Positions 25,280-33,605 of a stretch of DNA of 64,000 nt are shown one piece after another. Position numbers and translations under genes: made by a program. Positions within the stretch are counted from its first letter, which is position 1, and every line of letters begins with the position of its first letter. The notes below the pieces were generated by a model. It was not told the DNA's origin, ran no database searches, and worked only from the letters and a program-made list of their open reading frames with translations. Origin of the DNA: Nocardia pseudobrasiliensis NBRC 108224 (lineage in GTDB: Bacteria > Actinomycetota > Actinomycetes > Mycobacteriales > Mycobacteriaceae); the NCBI RefSeq assembly GCF_001613105.1, contig NZ_BDBS01000020.1, positions 62,001 to 126,000 of the forward strand. The letters run 5' to 3'.

Positions 25280-26488
25280 ATGCACGACCATCGCAAACTC
25301 GGCCGCGAACTCGGCCTGTTCGATACCGACCCGCTGATCGGTGCGGGGCTGCCGTATTGGTTGCCCGACGGCGCGATCGTGCGCCACACCCTGGAGGAAT
25401 ACATCCGCGACGCGGAGCGGCGGGCGGGTTATCGGCACGTGTACTCACCCGTGCTCGGAAAACGCGAGTTGTACGAAATATCCGGGCACTGGGAGCATTA
25501 CAGCGATGACATGTATCCGCCGATGCGCATCGGCGACGAGCAGGTGGTGCTGCGGCCCAGCCTGTGCCCGCATCACGCGCTGATCTACCGGTCCCGCTCG
25601 CACAGCTATCGCGAACTGCCCCTGCGGATCGCCGAACTGGGCGCGATGTACCGCTCCGAATTGTCCGGGGCGCTGGGCGGTTTGACCCGGGTGCGCTGCA
25701 TCCATCTCAACGACGCGCACATCTTCTGCACCCTGGATCAGGTGGGCGCGGAGGTCGAGGCGGCGCTGGCGATGATCGGTTCGACCTACGACGCATTGGG
25801 CATCACCGCGGCGCGCTATCGGCTGTCGCTCCCCGATGCGGGCGGGAAATACGTTGCGGCGCCGGATATGTGGCGGCATGCGAACAAGCTGCTGACCGAG
25901 GTGCTCGACCGCTCGGGCGTGCCCTACGAGGCGGTCGAGGGCGAGGCCGCGTTCTACGGTCCGAAGATCGACATCCAGGTGGCCGACCACGCGGGCCGGG
26001 AGTCGACCCTGTCCACCGTGCAGGTCGATCTGCATCAGCCGCGGCAGTTCGATCTGCGCTACGTCGGACCCGACGGAGCCAAACATCGGCCGGTCATGGT
26101 GCACCGCAGCATCATCGGCAGTATCGAACGCGTCGTCGCCCATCTGATCGAGCAGCACGGCGGCGCGTTCCCCGTCTGGCTGGCGCCGGTTCAGGTGGCG
26201 ATCCTCCCGATCTCCGAGGCCGACGAACCGGCCGCCGCCGAACTGCGCGACCGCTGCGTTGCCGAGGGTTTGCGAGCAGAGGTGATCGGCATCGAGGCGG
26301 GCAGTCTGGCCGCCCGGGTGCGCACCGCCCGGCTGGTCCCCTGTCACTTCGTCCTCGGCCCCGCCGAGCGCGCGAGGGACGAGGTGTCGGTCCGCATCCG
26401 TGACGGCCGCCGCATACCCGCCCGACCGGCCGCCGAGGCGATCGCGGAGGTCCGCGCGGCGGTCGGCGAGCGCCGAATCGACCTATGA
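25280..26488 (+). CDS. truncated threonyl-tRNA synthetase (catalytic and anticodon-binding domains only)
   Basis: A 402-residue class II synthetase that starts exactly at the ThrRS catalytic core (HRKLGRELGLFDTDP). The TGS and editing domains of normal bacterial ThrRS (about 640-690 aa) are absent. Motif 2 reads RIAELGAMYRSELSGALGGL, motif 3 GSIERVVAHLIEQ, and the three zinc ligands are kept (C96, H147, H275), so the active site looks intact. The anticodon-binding domain covers about 300-402. The leader at 25148-25259 suggests control by threonine charging. It could be an editing-free paralogue, a resistance copy, or an enzyme that activates threonine for another purpose. A housekeeping thrS is presumably elsewhere. 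Strong TAGGAGA site before the ATG. Confidence 0.85.
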   Translation: MHDHRKLGRELGLFDTDPLIGAGLPYWLPDGAIVRHTLEEYIRDAERRAGYRHVYSPVLGKRELYEISGHWEHYSDDMYPPMRIGDEQVVLRPSLCPHHALIYRSRSHSYRELPLRIAELGAMYRSELSGALGGLTRVRCIHLNDAHIFCTLDQVGAEVEAALAMIGSTYDALGITAARYRLSLPDAGGKYVAAPDMWRHANKLLTEVLDRSGVPYEAVEGEAAFYGPKIDIQVADHAGRESTLSTVQVDLHQPRQFDLRYVGPDGAKHRPVMVHRSIIGSIERVVAHLIEQHGGAFPVWLAPVQVAILPISEADEPAAAELRDRCVAEGLRAEVIGIEAGSLAARVRTARLVPCHFVLGPAERARDEVSVRIRDGRRIPARPAAEAIAEVRAAVGERRIDL

Positions 26489-26917
26489 GCCGACCGGCGC
26501 CGAACGCGGCCCGCGGCGAACGCGGCGACGCTCGGCGCCATACGGCAGCGCGACCATGTACAGCCCCGAGAACAGAAGCGCCGCAAGCGGGAACAACGGC
26601 AGATACGACACCCAGACCACCGGTTCGGGCAGCGCCAACGCGACGAATGTCGCGACCACGCTCACGGTGAAGACCACACCCGCCCACCGATGCACCCGCC
26701 GCGCCCCGGGCGCGCCCGAGCGCGCCCCACGCCGCCGCGCCCGGGCATACCCCACCCCCAACATCGTGAGCCCGGACAACCACAGCAGAACCAACGGCGG
26801 CAACGGCACATACGACGCCCACACCGGCCCCCGCACCGCCAACACGACCCCCGTGACCACGACAACCACCGCGAAGACAACCCCGAGCCACCGATGCGTC
26901 CACCGAACCCACTTCAT
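26483..26917 (-). CDS. four-helix membrane protein with internal repeat
   Basis: A 144-residue protein with four hydrophobic segments. It contains two similar halves: HRWLGVVFAVVVVVTGVVL at 8-26 and HRWAGVVFTVSVVATFVAL at about 76-94, each followed by a Tyr/Pro turn (SYVPLPPLVLL and SYLPLFPLAALL) and a second helix. The repeated HRW start of the odd helices recalls PepSY-TM-like and haem-linked membrane domains, but no cofactor motif is certain. It ends six bases inside the convergent ThrRS-like gene. Confidence 0.7.
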   Translation of the reverse strand: MKWVRWTHRWLGVVFAVVVVVTGVVLAVRGPVWASYVPLPPLVLLWLSGLTMLGVGYARARRRGARSGAPGARRVHRWAGVVFTVSVVATFVALALPEPVVWVSYLPLFPLAALLFSGLYMVALPYGAERRRVRRGPRSAPVGS

Positions 26918-27020
26918 CGAGATCCTCCTCCGACCCGCACCCGAGAATTACCGTTGCCTGAACGGTAACTGTGAGACGGTCGCGAGCACTTCTCGATTCC
27001 TGACCGTGTCGCGTGATCCC

Positions 27021-29345
27021 TCAGTCGACCACGTCCAAGCAGGCTCGCACGATGCTGTCGGCGTCCAGGCCGTGGTAGCGGTACACGTCTTCCAGGGAGC
27101 CGGATTGGCCGAAGCGGGTGACGCCGAGGTTGCTGTGGCGGACCTGGTTGATGGTGGCGAGGAAGGCCAGGGTATGGGGATGGCCGTCGAGGACGGTGAC
27201 CATGGGGGTGGCGCGGTCGGCGGGGAAGATCTGGTCCAGGATCCAGGATTCGCCGGGTTCGTGGCCCTGCCGGGCGCGCAGGGCGCGGTAGAGCAGGCCG
27301 GGGCTGGTCACGCAGACCACGTCGGTGGCGAGGCCGACCTGGTGCAGGCGGTCGGCTGCCAGCAGCGCCTCGGGCACGACCGCGCCGACGGCGGCGATCG
27401 TGACGCGCGGATTATCGTTGCGCCGCAACAGATATGCCCCGGCGACCACATGGCGGCGGCGGCGTTCCCGGGCGGCCCGATCGGTCGGAACCGCGGCCAG
27501 GGCCTGATCGACCGGTCGCGTCGACAGCCGCAGATAGGCGGAGCTGCCGTCGGGCCTGCCGAGCCGGGCCAGACTCGCCAGCAGCGTCCATTCGGTATCG
27601 ATGGCGAACGCGGGTTCGTAGGCGATGCACCCCGGCTGCTCGACACCGATCGACGGGGTCTTGATCGACTGGTGCGCACCGCCTTCCGAGGCCAGCGTCA
27701 CCCCGGACGGCGTGCCGACCAGGATCGACTGCCCACCGGCGTAGATGCCGTAGGACCACGGCTCGAGCGCGCGCTCGACGAACGGGTCGTAGAGCACACC
27801 GATCGGAAACAGCGGCTGTCCCCAGCGATTCCAGGTCGCGCCGAGCTCGCCGAGCAGTCCGACCAGATTGACCTCGGCGATGCCCAGTTCGATGTGCTGG
27901 CCGGTCGGCTTCTCCCGCCAGTGCAGGATCGTCTCGGCATCGTCGGCGAACCAGTCGGGCCGCTCGATGGCCGACCACACCCCGACCTTGTTCACCCAGC
28001 CGCCGAGATTGGTCGAGGAACTGACATCGGGACTGACCGTCACCACCCGCCGCGCCGCATCGGGCGCCTGACGGGCCAGATCGAGCAGGGTCCGCCCGAG
28101 GGCGGCCTGCGTGGTCGCCGTCCCCGACGGCGTGCGCCCGATATCCACGGGCACCGCGGGCGGCGTCGGAATCGGCACATCCGCGCGCCGCAGCCGCGCG
28201 GCGACCGCGGCGCAGCGCTCACCCGCGGCGCTGTCGGCCGGGAACGGCAGCCACGGCCGCTCGGCATCGGTGCCGAGCCGAATCGCCAACTCCCGCAACT
28301 GTTCCGCGGTCAGCAGCGACGAATGATTCTGCGGATGACCGCGAGTGGGCAAGCCCTGTCCCTTGACGGTGTAGGCGAAGATGACCGTCGGCCGGGTGTC
28401 CTCGATCGCGGTGAACGCCTCGTCGAGCGCGTCCAGATCGTGCCCGCCGAGGTTGGCGATCGCCGCGATCAGGGTCTCGTCGTCCAGTCCGGCGATCAGC
28501 TCCGCGACGGCCGCGCCGTCCGGCCCGTCGCCCGGCAGTCGCGTGCGCAGCTGCGCGGCATCACAGCGCAGCAGTCGCTGATATTCGGGATTGGACATCG
28601 CATCGATCCGCTCGCGCAGCGCGACTCCGCCCGGCCGGGTGAACAATTCCTCCAGCAGCCGCCCGTATTTGAGCACGATGGTCTGCCAACCGGCCGCGGC
28701 GAACATGCTCCGGAACTTGTCCGCGGTCACCGCGGGCACCACTCGATCCAGTGACTGGCGATTGAGATCGACGATCCACACCAGCTCGCCCAATTGCGGA
28801 ACCATCGGATCGACGATCGCCTCCCAGATCGCCCCCTCGTCCAGCTCGGCATCGCCCAGCAGCGAATACTGCCGCCCGGTCCCCGCCTGCGTGCCGAGCG
28901 CGCCCACATAGCGCCGGGCGATCGCACCCCAGATCGGCGCGGTCGCCCCGATGCCGACCGATCCCGTCGAATAGTCCACGGGGTCGGGGTCTTTCACCCG
29001 GCTCGGATAACTCTGCAGCCCCTCGAATTCCCGCAGCCGCGTCAGATACGACTCGTCCAGCTCCCCCAGCAGATAGTTCAGCGCGTGCAGCACCGGCGAG
29101 GCGTGCGGCTTCACCGAAACCCGATCCTCGGGCCGCAGATGGTTGAACCACAGTGTGGTCATGATCGACACGATCGACGCCGACGACGCCTGATGCCCGC
29201 CCACCTTCACCCCGGAGGGATTGGGCCGCACCCGATTAGCGTGATGAATGATCGCGGTGGCCAACCAGAGCACCCGCTCCTCGATCTCGTGCAGTACCGC
29301 GCGATCCGCCTCACGCCGAACCGACGCGCCGCTTCCCACCGTCAT
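27021..29345 (-). CDS. transketolase-like / pyruvate dehydrogenase E1-like thiamine diphosphate enzyme
   Basis: A 774-residue thiamine-diphosphate enzyme. The N-terminal half has GGHQASSASIVSIMTTLWFNHL, then the cofactor/Mg segment LLGDAELDEGAIWEAI with NRQSLD downstream, as in homodimeric AceE. The C-terminal half has HIELGIAEVNLVGLLGELG, LASEGGAHQSIKTPSIG and a transketolase C-terminal domain. It is longer than transketolase (about 700) and shorter than AceE (about 900), and matches a transketolase-like group seen in actinobacteria. The start at 29345 follows GGAAGGAG; the longer frame upstream is rejected. Substrate unknown. Confidence 0.8.
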   Translation of the reverse strand: MTVGSGASVRREADRAVLHEIEERVLWLATAIIHHANRVRPNPSGVKVGGHQASSASIVSIMTTLWFNHLRPEDRVSVKPHASPVLHALNYLLGELDESYLTRLREFEGLQSYPSRVKDPDPVDYSTGSVGIGATAPIWGAIARRYVGALGTQAGTGRQYSLLGDAELDEGAIWEAIVDPMVPQLGELVWIVDLNRQSLDRVVPAVTADKFRSMFAAAGWQTIVLKYGRLLEELFTRPGGVALRERIDAMSNPEYQRLLRCDAAQLRTRLPGDGPDGAAVAELIAGLDDETLIAAIANLGGHDLDALDEAFTAIEDTRPTVIFAYTVKGQGLPTRGHPQNHSSLLTAEQLRELAIRLGTDAERPWLPFPADSAAGERCAAVAARLRRADVPIPTPPAVPVDIGRTPSGTATTQAALGRTLLDLARQAPDAARRVVTVSPDVSSSTNLGGWVNKVGVWSAIERPDWFADDAETILHWREKPTGQHIELGIAEVNLVGLLGELGATWNRWGQPLFPIGVLYDPFVERALEPWSYGIYAGGQSILVGTPSGVTLASEGGAHQSIKTPSIGVEQPGCIAYEPAFAIDTEWTLLASLARLGRPDGSSAYLRLSTRPVDQALAAVPTDRAARERRRRHVVAGAYLLRRNDNPRVTIAAVGAVVPEALLAADRLHQVGLATDVVCVTSPGLLYRALRARQGHEPGESWILDQIFPADRATPMVTVLDGHPHTLAFLATINQVRHSNLGVTRFGQSGSLEDVYRYHGLDADSIVRACLDVVD

Positions 29346-29610
29346 CACCGCTCCTTCCACCGCCCACTCTCGGGCCCGTGCAGGTTGTCGAGTCATCGGA
29401 ACATCCGGGACCGATCGGCGCAATCGAGCATCGCCCTGCTGAGCAGAATGCACTACGCGAGGCGGTGTCGAGCGCTGACATGCCCTCGGCGCGAAGCAGA
29501 TCGCACCGGTCACGGCGCGCATTGGGCGGTATGCACGCCCGCGGCGGATCTCATGACGGTCGGCGAAGCGCTTCTCGGAGGCGCAGACTCGGCTCCGCGC
29601 GGTTCGATGA
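29346..29610. other. intergenic region with no recognised feature
   Basis: Between the transketolase-like start and the methyltransferase remnant I see no gene, RNA or repeat. Confidence 0.4.
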
Positions 29611-30140
29611 TCAGCCCAGGGTGGCCTCGAGGATCGAGTAGGGCGTGGGTGTGTAGACGATGCGATCGAGGGTGAAGCCGGAACCGGTGAGCAGATCGCG
29701 GTATTCGCGCTCGGTGCGCTCCTTACCGGTCATCATGCCCAGCATGGTCAGGTCGATGGCCTTGGTCAGATGTGGTTCGTCGCCGTCGGGAACCACGCCC
29801 TCGATGATCAGCAGGCGCGCTGCCGGGGCCGCGGCGGCCGCGATCGAAGCGACCGCGGGTGTTTCTCGGAAAGCGTTGCGCCGATCGGTGTCACGGTCAC
29901 GTAGTCGCCGTCGGTGGTGAAGACACCCAGCGGCGCGAGGGATCGCACCAGCCGGTGCAGCGGCTCGCAGCGCATCCCGGTGCGTTCGGCGAGCTCGGCG
30001 ATCGTCTTCGGTCCCTCCTGCTCGAGGATCGTGGCCACGACCAGTTCGGCCACCACATAGACGGCCTTCGATACCTGGAAACCACCCAGCAATTGCACCA
30101 TCACCGCGCTCGGCGGCGGTCCAGCAACGGTCTCGGCCAT
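29611..30140 (-). pseudogene. remnant of a SAM-dependent O-methyltransferase, internally deleted and frameshifted
   Basis: From 30140 the frame encodes the winged-helix dimerisation domain of an acetylserotonin O-methyltransferase-like protein (VSKAVYVVAELVVATILEQE, then ELAERTGMRCEPLHRLVRSL and TPIGATLSEKHPRSLR). The C-terminal end of such an enzyme follows in another frame from about 29853 (ARLLIIEGVVPDGDEPH, ERTEREYRDLLTGSGF, TPYSILEA). The central roughly 150 residues with the SAM-binding GGG motif are missing. The total, 530 bases, is not a multiple of three. A single internal deletion with frame change explains it; the product cannot be a working methyltransferase. Confidence 0.75.
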
Positions 30141-30202
30141 CTCGTGCGCACTCCTCGAATATGGTGTGGGAGAACACAGCTCGAGCAGTAGCTACAGTAT
30201 CG

Positions 30203-30790
30203 CTACTTCTGGCGGGAAAGGTGGCTGACGCCCCAGGCGGCGTCGATCATCCGGAAGATCTCGTCCACCGCGACCTCCGGATCGGCCGATTCACGACCGA
30301 GCGAGTAGGCGTCGATCACGAATCGCGCGATCGCCCGGCAGGCCGTCGTCGTGGACGGCTCACCGAGATCCGCGGCGACGGCGGCGGCCAGCGACTCCGC
30401 GTAGCGCAGCCGCATCGACGCCTCGTACTCCCGCAGCGTGGGCGATCGTTCGATCATCTCCCAGATCGGGGCGGCCTCGCGCGACCCGCAGTGCCGCACC
30501 ATCGCGTGCACCTCGCGGCGCAGTGCGGACAGCAGCGCCTCATCCGGATTCCGCTCGGTGACCGCCCGTACGAGGCCCTGTTCGAAGTTCTCGTCCCGCT
30601 CGAATACCAGGGCCTCCTTCGAGGCGAAGTGGGAGAACAGCGTGGTGACGGCCACATCCGCCTCGGCCGCCACATCCCGGATGCCCACCGCGTCGTAGCC
30701 GCGTTCCAGGAACAGCGTCAGTGCGGTATCGGCGATCTTCTGGCGGGTCGCGGCCTTCTTGCGCTCACGACGCCCGGTCGGGACGGTCAT
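30203..30790 (-). CDS. TetR family regulator
   Basis: A 195-residue TetR protein. The N-terminal helix-turn-helix is clear: RQKIADTALTLFLERGYDAVGIRDVAAEADVAVTTLFSHFASKEAL, at about 15-62. The ligand domain is like those often annotated TetR/AcrR. It is divergent from the zinc-type oxidoreductase at 30877, with 86 bases between, and direct repeats in that gap are likely operator half sites. Confidence 0.85.
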   Translation of the reverse strand: MTVPTGRRERKKAATRQKIADTALTLFLERGYDAVGIRDVAAEADVAVTTLFSHFASKEALVFERDENFEQGLVRAVTERNPDEALLSALRREVHAMVRHCGSREAAPIWEMIERSPTLREYEASMRLRYAESLAAAVAADLGEPSTTTACRAIARFVIDAYSLGRESADPEVAVDEIFRMIDAAWGVSHLSRQK

Positions 30791-30807
30791 CCGATGATGC
30801 TATCAGA

Positions 30808-30853
30808 TGCGAAACAGTATCGATCACCTAAAACTACTTGTTGCAAAACACTA
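30808..30853. promoter_or_regulatory. direct repeat in the TetR/oxidoreductase intergenic region
   Basis: TGCGAAACAGTA (30808-30819) and TGCAAAACACTA (30842-30853) match at 10 of 12 positions, 34 bases apart. The second copy overlaps TTGTTG (30838-30843), a plausible -35 box for the gene at 30877. Binding by the adjacent TetR protein is inferred. Confidence 0.4.
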
Positions 30854-30876
30854 ACGGATAGGGCTACGTTCGGGAC

Positions 30877-31770
30877 ATGAAGGCAGTGCAATTCGCCGAG
30901 TACGGCGGCCCGGATGTCCTGGAACTGAACGAGGTGGCCGAGCCGCATGCGGGCCCCGGCCGGATACGCATCGCCGTGCGGGCAGTGGGTGTGAATCCGC
31001 ACGATTGGCGGACCCGCGAGGGGCAGTTCCAGCGAATCAACCCGATTCAGCTGCCCGCGGGCATCGGTCAGGACGCGGCGGGCGTGGTGGACGAGGTCGG
31101 TGCCGGCGTCGTCGGAATCGAGGTCGGAGATTCCGTATTCGGCCGTGGTTCGAACACCTACGCCGAGTTCGCGGTGCTCTCGTCGTGGGCGCGAGTGCCC
31201 GACGGCACGAGTTTCGCCGAGGCGGCCGGATATCCGTCCGTGGTCGAGTCCGCGCTGCGGATCATTCGCATGGTCGGCGTGCAGCCGCAACAGACGCTGC
31301 TGGTCAGCGGTGCGGCGGGCGGAGTCGGATCGGCGGTGTTGCAGATCGCCCGCGACCGCGGCATCAAGGTGATCGGCACCGCCGGGGCCGCGAATCAGGA
31401 TTACGTGCGCGGCCTCGGCGCGGTCGCCACCACCTACGGCCCCGGCTGGGTGGAACGGGTGCGTGCGCTCGGCCCGGTCGACGCCGCGCTGGACCTCAAC
31501 GGCCACGGCGTCATTCGCGGTCTGCTCGATCTGACCGGGGACCCGGACAGGGTGGTCACCATCGCCGACCTCGAGGCGCCCATGCTCGGCATCCGATTCG
31601 CGGGCGTCGGCGGCAGCATGCCCGAGGCGCTCGCCGCAGCCGTCGACCTCATCGCCCGCGGGAAGCTCCACATCCCGGTCGACCGGTCCTATCCGCTCGC
31701 CGAGGCGTCGGCCGCGCACGCCGACAGCCAGGCCGGGCACACCCGCGGGCGGCGAGTGCTGCTCGTCTGA
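30877..31770 (+). CDS. NADP-dependent quinone oxidoreductase, MDR superfamily
   Basis: A 297-residue medium-chain reductase of the quinone oxidoreductase type, without structural zinc cysteines. N-terminal MKAVQFAEYGGPDVLEL, VGVNPHDWRTREGQF near 47-61, the cofactor motif VSGAAGGVGSAVLQIA near 142-157, and C-terminal GRRVLLV are all as expected. The reaction is NADPH-dependent reduction of quinones or enones. Regulated in all likelihood by the divergent TetR protein. Confidence 0.9.
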   Translation: MKAVQFAEYGGPDVLELNEVAEPHAGPGRIRIAVRAVGVNPHDWRTREGQFQRINPIQLPAGIGQDAAGVVDEVGAGVVGIEVGDSVFGRGSNTYAEFAVLSSWARVPDGTSFAEAAGYPSVVESALRIIRMVGVQPQQTLLVSGAAGGVGSAVLQIARDRGIKVIGTAGAANQDYVRGLGAVATTYGPGWVERVRALGPVDAALDLNGHGVIRGLLDLTGDPDRVVTIADLEAPMLGIRFAGVGGSMPEALAAAVDLIARGKLHIPVDRSYPLAEASAAHADSQAGHTRGRRVLLV

Positions 31771-31780
31771 GCCCGGCCCG

Positions 31781-32803
31781 TCAGCGCCAACCCAGCTCCG
31801 GGGCAACGTGAGTGAGGATGTTCTCCAACACGTGGACGTTGTAGTCCACCCCGAGCTGGTTCGGGATCGTCAGCAGCAGCGTGTCCGCGGCCTGAATGGC
31901 CTCGTCGTCGGCGAGCTGCTTCACCAGCTCCTCCGGTTCCGCCGCATAGGAGCGACCGAAGATCGCCCGGGTGGTCTCGTCGATCATCCCGATCTGGTCC
32001 CGCGAGTCGCGATCGCGCCCGAAGTACGCGCGGTCCACGTCGTCGGTCAGCGCGAAGATGCTACGGCTGACCGACACTCGCGGCGGCCGATCATGCCCCG
32101 CCTCCGCCCACGCCCGGCGGTAGGTCTCGATCTGCTTGCGCTGCTGCACATGCAGAGGTTCGCCGGTCTCGTCGTTCTTGAGCGTGGAGCTCTGCAGATT
32201 CATCCCCAGCCCCGCCGCCCACACGGCAGTCGCATCCGAACCGGACCCCCACCAGATACGTTCCCGCAGCCCCTCGGAATGCGGCTCGATCCGCAACAGC
32301 CCCGGCGGATTGGGAAACATCGGCCGAGGATTCGGCTGCGCGAACCCCCGCCCCTCGATCACCTCGAGAAACGTCTCGGTATGCCGCCGAGCCATATCCG
32401 CATCACTGTCCCCCTCCCCCGGCGCGAACCCGAAGTACCGCCACCCCTCGATCACCTGCTCCGGCGACCCCCGACTGACCCCGAGCTGCAGTCGCCCTCC
32501 CGCAATCAAATCCGCGGCCCCCGCATCCTCGGCCATATACATCGGATTCTCGTACCGCATATCGATCACCCCGGTACCGATCTCGATCCGCTCGGTACGC
32601 GCTCCGATAGCCGCCAGCAATGGAAACGGACTCCCCGCCTGCCGAGCAAAGTGATGCACCCGAAAATAAGCCCCATCCACCCCGAGCTCCTCGGCCGCGA
32701 CGGCCAGGTCGATGGACTGGTGCAGGAAGTCCGCGGCGGTCCGGGTCTCGGAGTAGGGGGCCGACGACCAATGGCCGAAGGAGAGGAAACCGATCTTCTT
32801 CAC
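31781..32803 (-). CDS. LLM-class flavin-dependent oxidoreductase
   Basis: A 340-residue luciferase-like monooxygenase: MKKIGFLSFGHWSSAP, GAYFRVHHFARQAGSPFPLLA, IGTGVIDMRYENPMYMAEDA, GGRLQLGVSRGSPEQVI and WWGSGSDATAVWAAGLGMNL. FMN-dependent; substrate unknown. It is convergent with the quinone reductase, with ten bases between. Another LLM gene lies at 5475; the two are only distantly alike. Confidence 0.85.
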   Translation of the reverse strand: MKKIGFLSFGHWSSAPYSETRTAADFLHQSIDLAVAAEELGVDGAYFRVHHFARQAGSPFPLLAAIGARTERIEIGTGVIDMRYENPMYMAEDAGAADLIAGGRLQLGVSRGSPEQVIEGWRYFGFAPGEGDSDADMARRHTETFLEVIEGRGFAQPNPRPMFPNPPGLLRIEPHSEGLRERIWWGSGSDATAVWAAGLGMNLQSSTLKNDETGEPLHVQQRKQIETYRRAWAEAGHDRPPRVSVSRSIFALTDDVDRAYFGRDRDSRDQIGMIDETTRAIFGRSYAAEPEELVKQLADDEAIQAADTLLLTIPNQLGVDYNVHVLENILTHVAPELGWR

Positions 32804-32869
32804 GAGGGTGGAACTGTTGGGGGGTGGGTTTGATTCCGCGGGGATCGAGGCATACGCCGTCTCAGCCGA

Positions 32870-33587
32870 TCACCTCGCGGGGACCCGCTGCGCCCGCACT
32901 GCGGCGACCTGTCCGTTCAGGCGGCCGCTCTGCAGATCGCGCCACATCCGGCGGCGCTGGGGTTTGCCGCTGGAGGTTCGCGAGATCGTGCCCTTCGCCG
33001 CGCTGATCGCCTTGACCTCGACCGCTCCGCCGACATAGCCGGAGATCAGCTCGACCGCCGACTCGGCCCACGGTCCGGGCTCTGCCTCAGCGATGATCAC
33101 GATCTGGGTGCCCTCGGTGAGCGCGACGCACCGTCCCCGCGGAACCTCGGGCACATCGGCGAGTCGCGCGTCGAGGTCCTCGGCGTAGATATTGCGACCA
33201 TGGACGCTGAGCGAATCGCCCATGCGGCCGAGCACATACAGGTTTCCATCCACGAGGAATCCGGCATCCGCCGACGCGACCGCGCCGGGGCCGACGAACC
33301 GTGAGGAGCTCTCCGCCCCGGCCGGTTCGTAGCCGTCCGCGACTCCCGGGCCGATAATCTGAATCTCACCGAGACAACCGTCAGGCAGCGGCCTGCCCTC
33401 GTCGTCGAGAATCACGATCGAGGTTTCCGCCAGCGGAGCCCCGGAGGACACCAGCCAGCTCGACGGAACGGCCGACCGGCCCGCCACCGTGACGTCAGCG
33501 GTTTCGGACACCGCCACAGGTTCGCCGAAAGCGATTGTGTCCGAGCACTCCCTCGGCGCCGATGACGAGAACACTTCGTCCGGTCAT
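32870..33587 (-). pseudogene. gene remnant: SDR start joined to the C-terminal part of a fatty acyl-AMP ligase
   Basis: From 33587 an ATG with GGGGAGG eight bases upstream opens the start of a short-chain dehydrogenase (MTGRSVLVIGAEGVLG), but the frame stops after 30 codons. In another frame (stop at 32870) runs about 220 residues of the end of a fatty acyl-AMP ligase: SSGAPLAETSIVILDDEG, LPDGCLGEIQIIGPGVADGY, LYVLGRMGDSLSVHGRNIYA and the lysine region SRTSSGKPQRRRMWRD. The first roughly 350 residues with the AMP-binding loop are absent. A deletion fusing two genes is the simplest reading. A GTG at 33576 could still start the ligase tail, but it could not activate a substrate alone. Confidence 0.75.
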
Positions 33588-33605
33588 GATCATCGCCTCC
33601 CCACG

